Shown piece by piece: positions 1 through 7,861 of a DNA stretch of 47,457 nucleotides (positions are counted from its first letter, which is position 1; each line of letters opens with the position of its first letter). The notes beneath the pieces are model-generated. The model was not told where the DNA came from, did no database searches, and saw only the letters and a program-made list of their open reading frames with translations. Origin of the DNA: a virus. The position numbers and the translations under genes are program-made. The stretch covers positions 1 through 47,457 of the IMG/VR virus record IMGVR_UViG_3300037882_003881. One strand, written 5' to 3'.

Positions 1-63
1 GAAAAACCAATTGCAGCTACGGCAATGAGCCGAGCGGATATTGATAAGGGATTACCATTTTAA
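1..63 (+). CDS. C-terminal end of a truncated early protein
   Basis: The first 20 codons are open and end in TAA at 61-63. The peptide ends ADIDKGLPF. Only the tail of the protein lies in the window, so its function cannot be read. A short acidic tail ending in Pro-Phe is reminiscent of single-stranded-DNA-binding proteins, and a replication or recombination gene would fit just upstream of a helicase. This is a weak hint only. Confidence 0.6.
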   Translation, partial: EKPIAATAMSRADIDKGLPF

Positions 64-85
64 AAAAAAAAGACAATAATCAAAG

Positions 86-1609
86 ATGATACAATTAAGA
101 GATTATCAAGTAAACGGAATTAAGGGCTTAAATCAAGCCATTAGAAACGGCAAAAAGCGGATTTTGTGGGTATATCCAACTGGAGCAGGTAAATCTACGG
201 TATCATCTGCCTACGTTGAATTGTGCGTAAAAAATGGTAAAAAAGTCCTATTTTTTGTTCACTCTAAAGAATTGGTCGTGCAATTTGCACAGCGATTATA
301 CCAACAATTTGGAGTAGAATCGGGAATAATCATGGCAGGAATAAAAGCCAAACGCCATTTACCCGTGCAAGTGGCAAGTATTCAAACCCTCGTAAGACGG
401 CAATTGCCCGATGCCGATATAATCTTCATTGATGAAGCACATCGGAGCAAGGCGAATACCTACAAAAAGGTGATAGAAGGTTATCCAAATGCGATAATCG
501 TTGGATTAACCGCAACACCTTTTCGTGCAGATGGTCAAGGCTTAGGCGATGTCTATGAAGATATTGTTCACCCCGTTAAAATCAGGAAATTAATTGAGAT
601 AGGTTCGCTTGTGCCTACTAAAATCTTTAAGGCTTCGGAAAGTGTGGATATGTCGGACGTAAGTATTATTCAAGGTGAATACGATAATATTGAAATGCAA
701 AAACGATTTACGGACAGCCGTGTAACTTCGGGCGTAATTCAAAATTATTTAAAAAATGCGGAAGGAAAGAAAACGATTTGTTTCAATGTCAATGTAGAAC
801 ATAGTATTGAAATGAATGAGATATTTAATTCCCACGGCATTCCTTCCGCACACTTAGACGGCACAACGGATAAGGCTATTCGTGACCAAATTGTTAGGGA
901 TTTTTCAAAAGGGAAATACCAAATCCTAAACAATGTAGGCTTATTTACGGAGGGTTTTGACGTTCCTGATACGGAGTGTGTTATCCTAAATCGGGCGACA
1001 AAGTCAATCGGTTTATATGTCCAAATGGTTGGGCGAGGGTTACGTCCTGCTCCAAATAAAAGCCATGCGATTGTTTTAGACCACGGCGACAATACTTTAA
1101 AACACGGCTTCGTAGAAGATTATGACGATATGCCTTTCAGTCTGAAAGGCATTGATAAGAAGGAAGCAAAAAAGATTGAAGAGGAAAAAAAAGAGCGATT
1201 AAAGGCTTGTGAATCTTGCTTTGCTATCAATGTAAAAGAAGCCGAATTTTGTACGGATTGCGGTAGCCCTTTTGAAATGAAAAAACGAACGGTTGAGATA
1301 TTAGAAGGGCAGGAGTTTGTAGCGGTCGAGCGTGACGTAATGATTGTTGAACGCTTAAAAGCGATGGCTTACAAAGATGTCCGTGGTAAAATACCTGCAT
1401 CACAGCTTCGCATTTATGCGTTGCTAAAAAATTACAAAACCGCTTGGTGGTTTCATACGGCGATTGACTACAAATATGTCAATGTATTGAAAGAACACCC
1501 TGCCGCATTTGACCAAGTCCGGTTATTATTACAAATGCAAGAGGTCGCAGCAGGAACGCGCGATTTATACAATCAATTGAAAAAATTAAAATCAAACGGT
1601 CAAAGATGA
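86..1609 (+). CDS. DEAH-box superfamily 2 helicase
   Basis: This is probably a phage DNA helicase used in replication or recombination. Motif I is TGAGKST at residues 32-38. Motif II is FIDEAH near 116, motif III is GLTATPFR near 140, and motif VI is QMVGRGLRP near 315, so both RecA-like lobes are present. A Cys-X2-Cys, X14, Cys-X2-Cys set near residues 375-395 should form a zinc ribbon. The 507-aa length is normal for phage restriction-type helicases of the UvsW/RAD25-like group. The next gene starts inside its stop codon, which indicates translational coupling. The fold is well supported; its exact role is inferred. Confidence 0.9.
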   Translation: MIQLRDYQVNGIKGLNQAIRNGKKRILWVYPTGAGKSTVSSAYVELCVKNGKKVLFFVHSKELVVQFAQRLYQQFGVESGIIMAGIKAKRHLPVQVASIQTLVRRQLPDADIIFIDEAHRSKANTYKKVIEGYPNAIIVGLTATPFRADGQGLGDVYEDIVHPVKIRKLIEIGSLVPTKIFKASESVDMSDVSIIQGEYDNIEMQKRFTDSRVTSGVIQNYLKNAEGKKTICFNVNVEHSIEMNEIFNSHGIPSAHLDGTTDKAIRDQIVRDFSKGKYQILNNVGLFTEGFDVPDTECVILNRATKSIGLYVQMVGRGLRPAPNKSHAIVLDHGDNTLKHGFVEDYDDMPFSLKGIDKKEAKKIEEEKKERLKACESCFAINVKEAEFCTDCGSPFEMKKRTVEILEGQEFVAVERDVMIVERLKAMAYKDVRGKIPASQLRIYALLKNYKTAWWFHTAIDYKYVNVLKEHPAAFDQVRLLLQMQEVAAGTRDLYNQLKKLKSNGQR

Positions 1610-2142
1610 GAGCTTCGGATTTAAAAAAGAAAGATAAGTACAATACACTAATCTCCCGTCCAATCGGCTATCCTGTCTATTTGATAGCAATACAAAAAGA
1701 AGGGGAAGAGATTATCGTTGGCGAATACGGCTGCCGAAAAAACAGCCAAAATGAATACGAATACTTCATTGATGACGGTTGGATTAAAAATCACAAGATT
1801 GAAAGAAAAAAGCGACAATTTACATGGATTAATCAAATGCAAGTACTCGAAAGAGTACCATGGTCGCCAAAGATACAAGAAGATTTAGAAGCAGAGGAAA
1901 CTGCAAAAACGCAACCAATTAAAGAGCCTGAAATCCTCAACACACAAGGTAAAATGGCGTTTCAATCCGAGCAAATGACCTTCAAAATTAATGCGAACGG
2001 AGCAATAATTACCTTAATCAGCAACTTCAAAGGCGAGTTGCTAAACTCCAAATCAAAACACCGATTCGTCACCGAGTATTTAGACGAATTAACAAAAAGA
2101 CACGGAAGCGACAAAATCTCTTTCGAGTATCAATACACTTAA
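1606..2142 (+). CDS. Hypothetical early phage protein, 178 aa
   Basis: I do not recognise a family. The gene overlaps the helicase by four bases (ATGA), so it is co-translated with it and may be a replication accessory. The N-terminal part (about residues 1-90) is mixed alpha/beta with many lysines and aromatic residues. A charged linker (about 95-115, rich in Glu, Lys and Pro) leads to a compact C-terminal segment with alternating hydrophobic strands. There is no signal peptide or membrane segment. The ATG inside the preceding stop is the most likely start. A long intergenic A/T run follows before the next gene. Confidence 0.75.
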   Translation: MRASDLKKKDKYNTLISRPIGYPVYLIAIQKEGEEIIVGEYGCRKNSQNEYEYFIDDGWIKNHKIERKKRQFTWINQMQVLERVPWSPKIQEDLEAEETAKTQPIKEPEILNTQGKMAFQSEQMTFKINANGAIITLISNFKGELLNSKSKHRFVTEYLDELTKRHGSDKISFEYQYT

Positions 2143-2178
2143 AAATAATTATTTAAAAACTAAAAAATTTAAAAAAAC

Positions 2179-2604
2179 ATGAAAAAATTAAAATCAAAAG
2201 TATGCGGATTAATGATAGCAATCCTATTCTTTCCGCTTGTATTACTATCTCAAAACGATTCTACACAGGTACCAGGACGAATGGACAAAAGCCGCGCAAG
2301 TTGGCAGCATCACCAAAAAATCCCGAATGAGCAAATTATTATGATTGGAGATAGTATTATCTATCCCCACGTTCCCGTGGCAATGTCCATGATTAGCATT
2401 GGCGATAAGGTCCGGCACTATTGCATCGTAAACTACATCAGCGTTGATGAGTTTGCCGCAAAATGTACCAAAAAAGTTGGGCAAAACATACCGAAAGAGA
2501 TGATTTGGGAAATTATTAGAAATGAAAAAGAACCTGTTGGCAAACTGAGAATAGCGATTTACGATATTCTATCCGAAAAGCCAAAAGACCGAATGGATTA
2601 CTAA
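2179..2604 (+). CDS. Small exported protein, 141 aa, unknown function
   Basis: The N-terminus has a basic stretch followed by a hydrophobic core (LMIAILFFPLVLL, about residues 11-23) and a polar region, which is a typical Sec signal peptide. No lipobox cysteine is visible, so the product is probably periplasmic or outer-membrane associated. The rest is a small mixed alpha/beta domain with no motif I know. An exported protein in an early operon could be a superinfection-exclusion factor, but that is only a guess from context. The stop overlaps the next ATG (TAATG). Confidence 0.65.
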   Translation: MKKLKSKVCGLMIAILFFPLVLLSQNDSTQVPGRMDKSRASWQHHQKIPNEQIIMIGDSIIYPHVPVAMSMISIGDKVRHYCIVNYISVDEFAAKCTKKVGQNIPKEMIWEIIRNEKEPVGKLRIAIYDILSEKPKDRMDY

Positions 2605-3033
2605 TGGCAAAAGTTATAAAAAAAGTAAAAAAAATCCGCTCCGATTGTCAAACAGTCGGAGCATGATTTACAAGCGCAATGCGTAAAATGGTTTCGGCTA
2701 CAATATCCCGAATTATCAATTGTATTTTTTGCCGTAGTGAACGGAGCGGTCTTGGCAGGAAATAAATTACAACGGATAAAGCAATGGAATAAGCTAAAAG
2801 CGGAAGGTGCAACCAAAGGCGTTGCCGATTTAATCCTACTCGTTTCGAGCGGAGATTATCGGGGATTGTGTATCGAAATGAAAACAACGGCGAAACACTC
2901 CAAACAGTCGGAAGAGCAAAAGGCTTTTGAGGAAGCCGTCATTGCACAAGGTTATGGTTATGCCATTCCCAAAACATTTGAAGAGTTTAGAAGTGTGATC
3001 ATGAATTATTTAGAAAAAGGCGAATATGGATAA
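2604..3033 (+). pseudogene. VRR-NUC domain nuclease, reading frame broken in an A8 run
   Basis: VRR-NUC proteins are small PD-(D/E)XK nucleases of phages, thought to act on branched DNA. The ATG at 2604 overlaps the preceding stop and encodes MAKVIKKVKK, but that frame closes at once. The nuclease reads in another frame from 2629, immediately after a TAA at 2626. It includes SEHDLQAQCVKWFR and, later, TKGVADLILL and GLCIEMKTT, which match the VRR-NUC active-site pattern. Joining the two needs one base fewer in the A8 run at 2627-2634. The result would be about 143 aa, normal for the family. Possible causes are mutation, sequencing error or slippage on the homopolymer. The only in-frame alternative start, GTG at 2737, would cut the domain. 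Confidence 0.75.
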
Positions 3034-3733
3034 AAGAGAAAAAAATTACTATTGGTCCGAAACGGATATTGAATATCTGAAAGCCAATTATAAAAAAATA
3101 TCAGCGGCTCAAATCGCAAACGACCTCAACAGAACGGAACGCTCCGTGTGGTCAAAATCAAGCGTAATGAAATTAACGCAAGTCAATCACGAGCCATACA
3201 GTAAAGCGGAAGACTATTTTTTAAGGAATAATTACCAAACCATGTCCGACCCCGAAATTTCGGCAAAATTGGGCAGGACATTCAACTCGGTTAGAGCAAG
3301 ACGGAGAGCCTTAAATCTTCAAAAAAACTCTAAAATGATACAGCGAAGGAAATGCTTTAAAAAAGGCAACATTCCGCACAACGCCTACGATGAAGGAACG
3401 ATAATAAGAAAAAAAGACACCAAAGGAAGGTATTACTACTTTATAAAAGAACAAAAACAGGGCAAATTAAAACCCTTGCATTCCTTCCTTTGGCGAAAAA
3501 GCGGCAGGGAAATTCCCGAAAAACACATCGTCGTTTTTAGCGATGGCGATGCGGACAATTGTACTCTTGAAAATTTGGAATGTATCTCGAGAGCCGAGCT
3601 GCTTATCCGAAACCGAAACAAAGAATTGCAATTATTAGAATCAATTAAGGACAATCCCGAATTATTGGAATTGTATAAGACAACAAAAATTTTGAAACAA
3701 AAAATTAAAACTTTAAAAAAAGACAACAAATGA
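3026..3733 (+). CDS. HNH-family homing-type endonuclease with two N-terminal Myb/SANT-like repeats
   Basis: Two N-terminal repeats (about residues 8-50 and 57-98) each contain a Trp- or Tyr-rich helix and an R-S/N-V-x-x-R/K pattern, resembling Myb/SANT or helix-turn-helix DNA-binding units. The C-terminal half carries the phage HNH signature: LHSFLWRKSGREIP, then VVFSDGDADNCTLENLE and ISRAELLIRN. In this subfamily the classical HH pair is replaced by VF or similar, so catalytic competence is uncertain. Such genes are often free-standing homing endonucleases or helper nicking enzymes. The start overlaps the VRR-NUC stop, and the stop overlaps the next start. Confidence 0.8.
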   Translation: MDKREKNYYWSETDIEYLKANYKKISAAQIANDLNRTERSVWSKSSVMKLTQVNHEPYSKAEDYFLRNNYQTMSDPEISAKLGRTFNSVRARRRALNLQKNSKMIQRRKCFKKGNIPHNAYDEGTIIRKKDTKGRYYYFIKEQKQGKLKPLHSFLWRKSGREIPEKHIVVFSDGDADNCTLENLECISRAELLIRNRNKELQLLESIKDNPELLELYKTTKILKQKIKTLKKDNK

Positions 3734-3975
3734 AAAATAAATTAGATGATGCTATAAATCATGCGTTTATGGCTTTAGAACGCTTAAATGATGAAGATTT
3801 AGACAATAAGCAATTGCAAATCGAAATCCAAAGAGCCGAAGCCGTTGCCAAAATAACCGACACAATAATAAAAGCAAACGCCTTCAAACTAAACGCGCTT
3901 AGGCTGCTTTCGGAAGGCAAAATTGATTTTGAAGATAGCCGTAGATTATTAAACTTAAATGCCAAAAATCAATAA
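3730..3975 (+). CDS. Small helical protein, 81 aa
   Basis: The sequence is highly charged and predicted to be almost wholly alpha-helical or coiled-coil, with heptad-like Leu/Ile spacing over residues 15-60. There is no signal peptide and no recognisable family. It begins in the stop codon of the HNH gene (ATGA) and lies two bases before the next gene, so it belongs to the tightly packed early operon. Small helical proteins of this kind are common beside phage HNH genes, but I cannot assign a function. Confidence 0.7.
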   Translation: MKNKLDDAINHAFMALERLNDEDLDNKQLQIEIQRAEAVAKITDTIIKANAFKLNALRLLSEGKIDFEDSRRLLNLNAKNQ

Positions 3976-3977
3976 AA

Positions 3978-4499
3978 ATGGCAAATCGTTGGAGAAAAAT
4001 AAAGGCATTTCGACCTCACGCAGGACAAATCGCCTACTTAATTTCATCAGATAGCAGCAACGGAACAGAAACGTTGCTGCTTACCAACGGTGATGAAGTC
4101 ACCTTTAACTCGGACGATACCGTTGCCCACGCATCACTCGTCCTATCCGAAGGCAAAATCATCAACCATTGGAAGCACGAACTTAATCAAGTCAAGATTG
4201 AAATCGAAAGTCGTAAAATCGCTATCAGGACCATTTGGGAATCGGCAAAATACAAAATCGAACGCCGACTTTATCCCGAAAAGGAATCCGACCACGACAA
4301 TCAAATTGAAAAACTACGGCAACGCATTCAACATCTTTCAAAAATAGAAGCCGATTTGGAAGGACAAATTGAAACACACGGTCAAGAGTTGCTCCTAATT
4401 GAGTTTTACGACAATTACAAAAACGCCTATCAAATCAAAAATTGGGAAAAAGCAATAATGACCAAATACGAGCAAGGCACACAATTACAATTATTTTAA
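3978..4499 (+). CDS. Hypothetical early protein with central coiled coil, 173 aa
   Basis: The N-terminal 60 residues look like a small beta domain (alternating hydrophobic strands with TETLLLTNGDEVTF). They are followed by a long amphipathic helical region (about 70-150) rich in Glu, Lys, Arg and Gln that should form a coiled coil. The C-terminus ends QLQLF. No family is recognised. The gene follows the previous one after two bases, so it is in the same transcript. A role in early DNA metabolism is inferred only from position. Confidence 0.7.
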   Translation: MANRWRKIKAFRPHAGQIAYLISSDSSNGTETLLLTNGDEVTFNSDDTVAHASLVLSEGKIINHWKHELNQVKIEIESRKIAIRTIWESAKYKIERRLYPEKESDHDNQIEKLRQRIQHLSKIEADLEGQIETHGQELLLIEFYDNYKNAYQIKNWEKAIMTKYEQGTQLQLF

Positions 4500-4512
4500 A
4501 AATATTAAACAA

Positions 4513-5286
4513 ATGATACTACGAAGGTTAGGAAACAAAAAGAAAATAGCGGCTGATATTATCAAACATTTCCCTCCGCATAAAGTCTATGTCGAGCCGT
4601 TTTTTGGTGCAGGAGGAATGTTTTTTAACAAACCAAAAGCGAAATATAACATCGTGAACGATTTAGATAGCGATGTTTTTAATCTATTTCAAGTGGTTAT
4701 GAATCAAAAAGAGGAACTCGAAAAAGCCTTTTATTTGATGCCTATTCATAGTGACTTGTTAAAATATTGGAAAGACAATCAAGAAACAGAACCTATAAAA
4801 AAGGCTTTGCGGTTTTTGTTTTTGAGTAATTTTTTAACTCCGTTCACGGGCGATATAAGTAGAAAGGTTTACGCAAATCCAAAAAGAGAACTTATTTTAA
4901 ATTTAGAAAAAACTATTAATTTCTTAAATCAATTAGATGTAACTTTTTACAATAACGATTTTAGAGATTTTATAAATTTTATATATTTTAATCCTCAAAG
5001 ACCGAGAGAAAAAGAAAACACATTTATCTATTGCGACCCTCCTTATTTGGAAACTGCAAACAATTATTCTAATTCATTTACGGAGCAGGATAGCATTGAT
5101 TTATTTGACTGTTTACAAAAAAGCGATTGCAAGTTTGCCCTCTCCGAATTTGATAATCCTTTTATTTTGAATCAAGCCGAAAAGCGCGGATTAAACGTCA
5201 TCACCATTGGAGAACGTAGAACATTAAAAAACCGTAGGACAGAAATAATCGTAACCAATTACAAATTAAATAACACCTTATTTTAA
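4513..5286 (+). CDS. DNA N6-adenine methyltransferase, D12 class (Dam-like)
   Basis: The enzyme transfers a methyl group from S-adenosylmethionine to adenine N6 in DNA. The N-terminal SAM-binding motif is EPFFGAGGMFF (residues about 30-40), and the catalytic motif IV is DPPY near residue 175. The N-terminal RRLGNKKKIA is the usual opening of the D12 class. The length (257 aa) is normal. The target-recognition segment between the motifs is short, so the site cannot be predicted. No cognate endonuclease is nearby, so this is an orphan phage methylase. It probably protects against host restriction together with the cytosine methylases at 9993 and 14032. Confidence 0.92.
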   Translation: MILRRLGNKKKIAADIIKHFPPHKVYVEPFFGAGGMFFNKPKAKYNIVNDLDSDVFNLFQVVMNQKEELEKAFYLMPIHSDLLKYWKDNQETEPIKKALRFLFLSNFLTPFTGDISRKVYANPKRELILNLEKTINFLNQLDVTFYNNDFRDFINFIYFNPQRPREKENTFIYCDPPYLETANNYSNSFTEQDSIDLFDCLQKSDCKFALSEFDNPFILNQAEKRGLNVITIGERRTLKNRRTEIIVTNYKLNNTLF

Positions 5287-5304
5287 AAACGAAAACCAAA
5301 AACC

Positions 5305-5574
5305 ATGCAAGGCGAAAAACTAAAAGAAGGAGCGTATTACCATAAAGAGGAAGACGATAAAGATTACTATTTCAAATGTATAGAAATCCGAAACGCCCAC
5401 CATTGCACCGACTGCATCGGTGCAATGGTGGCGACCAAAAAAGGCAAACCAAAAGCCGAAATCGTCATCAATCATTTGGAATTTAATTATCGAAATTGGA
5501 AGGAAATCACCCAAAAAGAGTTCCTCTCCGCAACAAAAAAATACATCAAACAAGCTACAAAAGACTTTACATAA
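5305..5574 (+). CDS. Small protein, 89 aa, containing a CxxC pair
   Basis: This is a short charged protein with HHCTDCIGAM near residue 33, the only notable motif, perhaps part of a metal site. It has no signal peptide or membrane segment and no recognised family. The codons for this motif form a perfect 15-bp inverted repeat (see 5397-5431), so the amino-acid sequence here may be constrained by DNA or RNA structure. The stop overlaps the next start (TAATG). Confidence 0.65.
   Translation: MQGEKLKEGAYYHKEEDDKDYYFKCIEIRNAHHCTDCIGAMVATKKGKPKAEIVINHLEFNYRNWKEITQKEFLSATKKYIKQATKDFT
5397..5431 (+). repeat. Perfect 15-bp inverted repeat inside a coding region
   Basis: The arms CCACCATTGCACCGA (5397-5411) and TCGGTGCAATGGTGG (5417-5431) are exact reverse complements with a 5-nt loop. 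As RNA this would be a very stable hairpin. It lies in the middle of the 89-aa gene, has no T-tract and so is not an intrinsic terminator. It could be a protein-binding site, an RNA-processing site or a replication signal. Confidence 0.85.
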
Positions 5575-5996
5575 TGAATACACCAATCAATGCCGACTTA
5601 GCAATAGTAAAGTACCTACAACAAACGGACAAACAAATAGTACCAATCATATCAGATTGTCCGGCACGAGATGTTTGTCCGAGTATGGAAATTATTTTTA
5701 AACAACGAAAATTTATTGTATTTGTGATTAAAAAGTCACAAAGATTTGATATATTGCACCTTCAATTGATAGATGAGCTATTTAAAAAATACATTGCCTA
5801 TTCAATAGGAATGTTTGAACAGCAAAAAGTCCTTCGCAGAAAGGCTTTTCAAGGCAAAAAAATAGTTGATAATGCAATAAAAGAAATGCAGCAGGATAAC
5901 AAAACCTTGCGGCAGCATTACATCACGCACAATGCCGATAAAGCAATTCGTGACCAAATTGATGAAATGATTGACATTATAAATAGTAAGTATTAA
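5574..5996 (+). CDS. Hypothetical helical protein, 140 aa
   Basis: I place the start at the ATG overlapping the previous stop; in-frame sequence upstream of it overlaps the preceding gene and is unlikely to be coding. The protein has a mixed N-terminal domain with SDCPARDVCP around residue 28, then a long helical C-terminal half. Part of the C-terminus (HNADKAIRDQIDEM) echoes a stretch of the helicase at 86-1609 (DKAIRDQIV), but the shared segment is too short to mean homology. No function is assigned. It is the last of a run of tightly linked genes before a 21-nt gap. Confidence 0.7.
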   Translation: MNTPINADLAIVKYLQQTDKQIVPIISDCPARDVCPSMEIIFKQRKFIVFVIKKSQRFDILHLQLIDELFKKYIAYSIGMFEQQKVLRRKAFQGKKIVDNAIKEMQQDNKTLRQHYITHNADKAIRDQIDEMIDIINSKY

Positions 5997-6017
5997 CGAA
6001 AATTGACTTAGATTAAA

Positions 6018-6275
6018 ATGCAAACATTACACGGATTAACAGGCGAAACCGCTAAAAAAGTAGCGGAAGACAAAACCTACTCCACCCCACTAATGCGTGA
6101 CCGAACGCCAAAAGAAGTTGGTCAAATTTGGGTAGGAACAGGCGAACAAATAAAAAGAAAAATTTTAGAAATTGAAAAGGACACTTGCGTTATTGAAAGC
6201 AAATATCCTTCGGGAAACAAACGAATATCAAAAATCTCAATTAATGATATTCGTTTATTTACCCTTTATCAATAA
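6018..6275 (+). CDS. Small hypothetical protein, 85 aa
   Basis: The protein is short, basic and soluble, with a beta-rich central part (VGQIWVGTGEQIKRKILEI) that resembles small SH3-like barrels. That resemblance is only an impression from the residue pattern. It has no cysteine motifs or membrane segments. It lies between two early genes with spacings of 21 and 4 bases and is probably co-transcribed with them. Confidence 0.6.
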   Translation: MQTLHGLTGETAKKVAEDKTYSTPLMRDRTPKEVGQIWVGTGEQIKRKILEIEKDTCVIESKYPSGNKRISKISINDIRLFTLYQ

Positions 6276-6279
6276 AAAT

Positions 6280-6594
6280 ATGAAAAAAGTTATTCTATCA
6301 GTCCGCTCCAATCCGTATTACGGACAGCAAGATTCGGAGCGGTTTATTCTCCAACCTGTATTGGAATTAGTAATAATTCATTCGGACGGAAAAAACTACG
6401 AAATACAAGAAGATGGCAGCATCATCAGTAAGATTAAATTAGCGGAAACACGGTTAATTGTAGGTCCTGAAACATTAGAATCGCTAATTGAACAATTAAC
6501 CAATCACCAACAAAAAATGAAAGGCATTGAGAAAAATGCCGAACAGATAAACAAATTGGTGACTTTGTTAGATAAAGAACAAAATCGTTTATGA
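6280..6594 (+). CDS. Hypothetical protein, 104 aa
   Basis: The start is taken at ATG 6280, four bases after the preceding stop; reading further upstream would overlap the previous gene. The N-terminal half is beta-rich and the C-terminal 50 residues are a charged helix that may be a coiled coil. No known family is visible. The stop overlaps the start of the next gene by four bases, which places it in the same translationally coupled chain. Confidence 0.65.
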   Translation: MKKVILSVRSNPYYGQQDSERFILQPVLELVIIHSDGKNYEIQEDGSIISKIKLAETRLIVGPETLESLIEQLTNHQQKMKGIEKNAEQINKLVTLLDKEQNRL

Positions 6595-7178
6595 TAGCCG
6601 CACTTTTTGTAGAAACCAACGGCATCTATTTTAATCATTCCGAAATAGAACCGTGGGATATAAATCAAGATGCGAGAAATTACAACGGTAATTTTCCCGT
6701 CATTGCACACCCTCCCTGCCAATTGTGGGGAAATATGGCTTTTGTAAATTACAAACGTTGGGGTGGCGAACACAACAAGCCTTTCAATGACGGTGGCTGT
6801 TTTAAATTTGCTTTAGATACCGTAAATCGATGCGGAGGAGTATTAGAACACCCTGCCAAAACAAGAGCGTTTGAATATTACGGCATACAAAAACCAAATA
6901 AAATTGGTTGGAGCAATTTTGAAAACTATTGGGTTTGCGAAGTTTGGCAATCTGCCTACGGACACCGAGCCAATAAAGCAACGTGGCTTTATTACGTAGG
7001 CAAAAACGCACCTTTTGAATTAAATTGGGAAAGACCTAAAGGCACTCATCAAATAGGCTATCAAGACCAAAGGGGAAAGATGGCAAACAAGCCAACCGTT
7101 ACCAAAAAAGAAGCCAATGCCACGCCTTTAGCTTTTCAGGAAGTATTAATAAAATTATCAAAACTATCAAAATTATAA
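6591..7178 (+). CDS. Conserved phage protein with HPPC motif (cytosine-methylase-like)
   Basis: Several landmarks match a widespread phage family usually left unnamed or called methylase-like: IAALFVETNGIY at the N-terminus, IAHPPCQLWG near residue 39, GGCFKFAL near 67, GGVLEHPA near 81 and YGHRANKATWLY near 126. The PPC and EHP segments resemble the catalytic PC and ENV motifs of C5 cytosine methyltransferases. The protein is only 195 aa and has no obvious SAM-binding FxGxG at its N-terminus. A DNA-modification role is plausible, but catalysis is not proven. It overlaps its neighbour by four bases. Confidence 0.75.
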   Translation: MIAALFVETNGIYFNHSEIEPWDINQDARNYNGNFPVIAHPPCQLWGNMAFVNYKRWGGEHNKPFNDGGCFKFALDTVNRCGGVLEHPAKTRAFEYYGIQKPNKIGWSNFENYWVCEVWQSAYGHRANKATWLYYVGKNAPFELNWERPKGTHQIGYQDQRGKMANKPTVTKKEANATPLAFQEVLIKLSKLSKL

Positions 7179-7182
7179 CACT

Positions 7183-7767
7183 ATGTCACAAGAAAAATCA
7201 AAATTAGAAGCGTACAAAGAACTCATAGACAAAAAAGCGAAACCGCACGAAATGAGTAATCCGTACTTTTTCAATACCAACGCATTGGAAGAGTACTCCG
7301 AGCAGTTTCAAAATGCGGCGGAACTTTCAGATTTGTTTGACGAATCCGTTTATTGTGAGGAAAGCATTTATAAAATCTGGGCAAATTTCGTAGGAAAAGA
7401 AGTCGGGGTAACGGGAGCGTTATATGACGAATTTTTGGATAGTGATTATTACAAAAAGGATTCAACTGGCTATTTTGCCATTCAAGACTATTTCCGATTT
7501 ATTGATAATTGTAGAGATACGATTATTGATTGCGGAGGTTATGGCGAATGTAGCGATATTGAAGTTTGTGCCGATACAGGGAAAGTTTTAATGTCTTTTC
7601 CGTATTCTATTGAGGAAATAAAAGAAAGCCTAAACGACCAATTATTAAGTTGTCAATTAGAGGAATCAATAAATCAAGAAGTATGGAACTATCTATATTT
7701 AGTCACCGCTAATCACCCGATTGAATTATTGGAAGACTTCTTTCCATTATTTGATAAAGAATTATGA
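7183..7767 (+). CDS. Acidic hypothetical protein, 194 aa
   Basis: The protein is strongly acidic, with clusters of Asp and Glu throughout and five Cys residues scattered between residues 60 and 160 without a clear zinc-finger spacing. Strong negative charge in a small early phage protein is typical of DNA-mimic antirestriction proteins, and the surrounding methylase genes would suit that. I see no specific ArdA-type motif, so this remains a suggestion. The stop overlaps the next short ORF (ATGA). Confidence 0.65.
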   Translation: MSQEKSKLEAYKELIDKKAKPHEMSNPYFFNTNALEEYSEQFQNAAELSDLFDESVYCEESIYKIWANFVGKEVGVTGALYDEFLDSDYYKKDSTGYFAIQDYFRFIDNCRDTIIDCGGYGECSDIEVCADTGKVLMSFPYSIEEIKESLNDQLLSCQLEESINQEVWNYLYLVTANHPIELLEDFFPLFDKEL

Positions 7768-7859
7768 TCACAATCGAAACAATCCCTCACCGATTTGCAA
7801 AATATTGGAACGAGGTCAAAGACATTTATCTTGATTTTTTAAACAATGAAATATTTTAA
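7764..7859 (+). CDS. Very small ORF, 31 aa
   Basis: The ATG lies inside the stop codon of the preceding gene (ATGA) and the TAA ends two bases before the next gene. The frame therefore fills the gap exactly, in the style of every other junction here. The peptide starts MITIETIPHRFAKYW and is rich in aromatic and charged residues. Its size gives no functional clue. I include it because of the packing and coupling. Confidence 0.45.
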   Translation: MITIETIPHRFAKYWNEVKDIYLDFLNNEIF

Positions 7860-7861
7860 AA

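Noticed and set aside
1-63. Single-stranded DNA-binding protein
   Set aside because: The ending in Pro-Phe is suggestive, but 20 residues are too few to name the gene.
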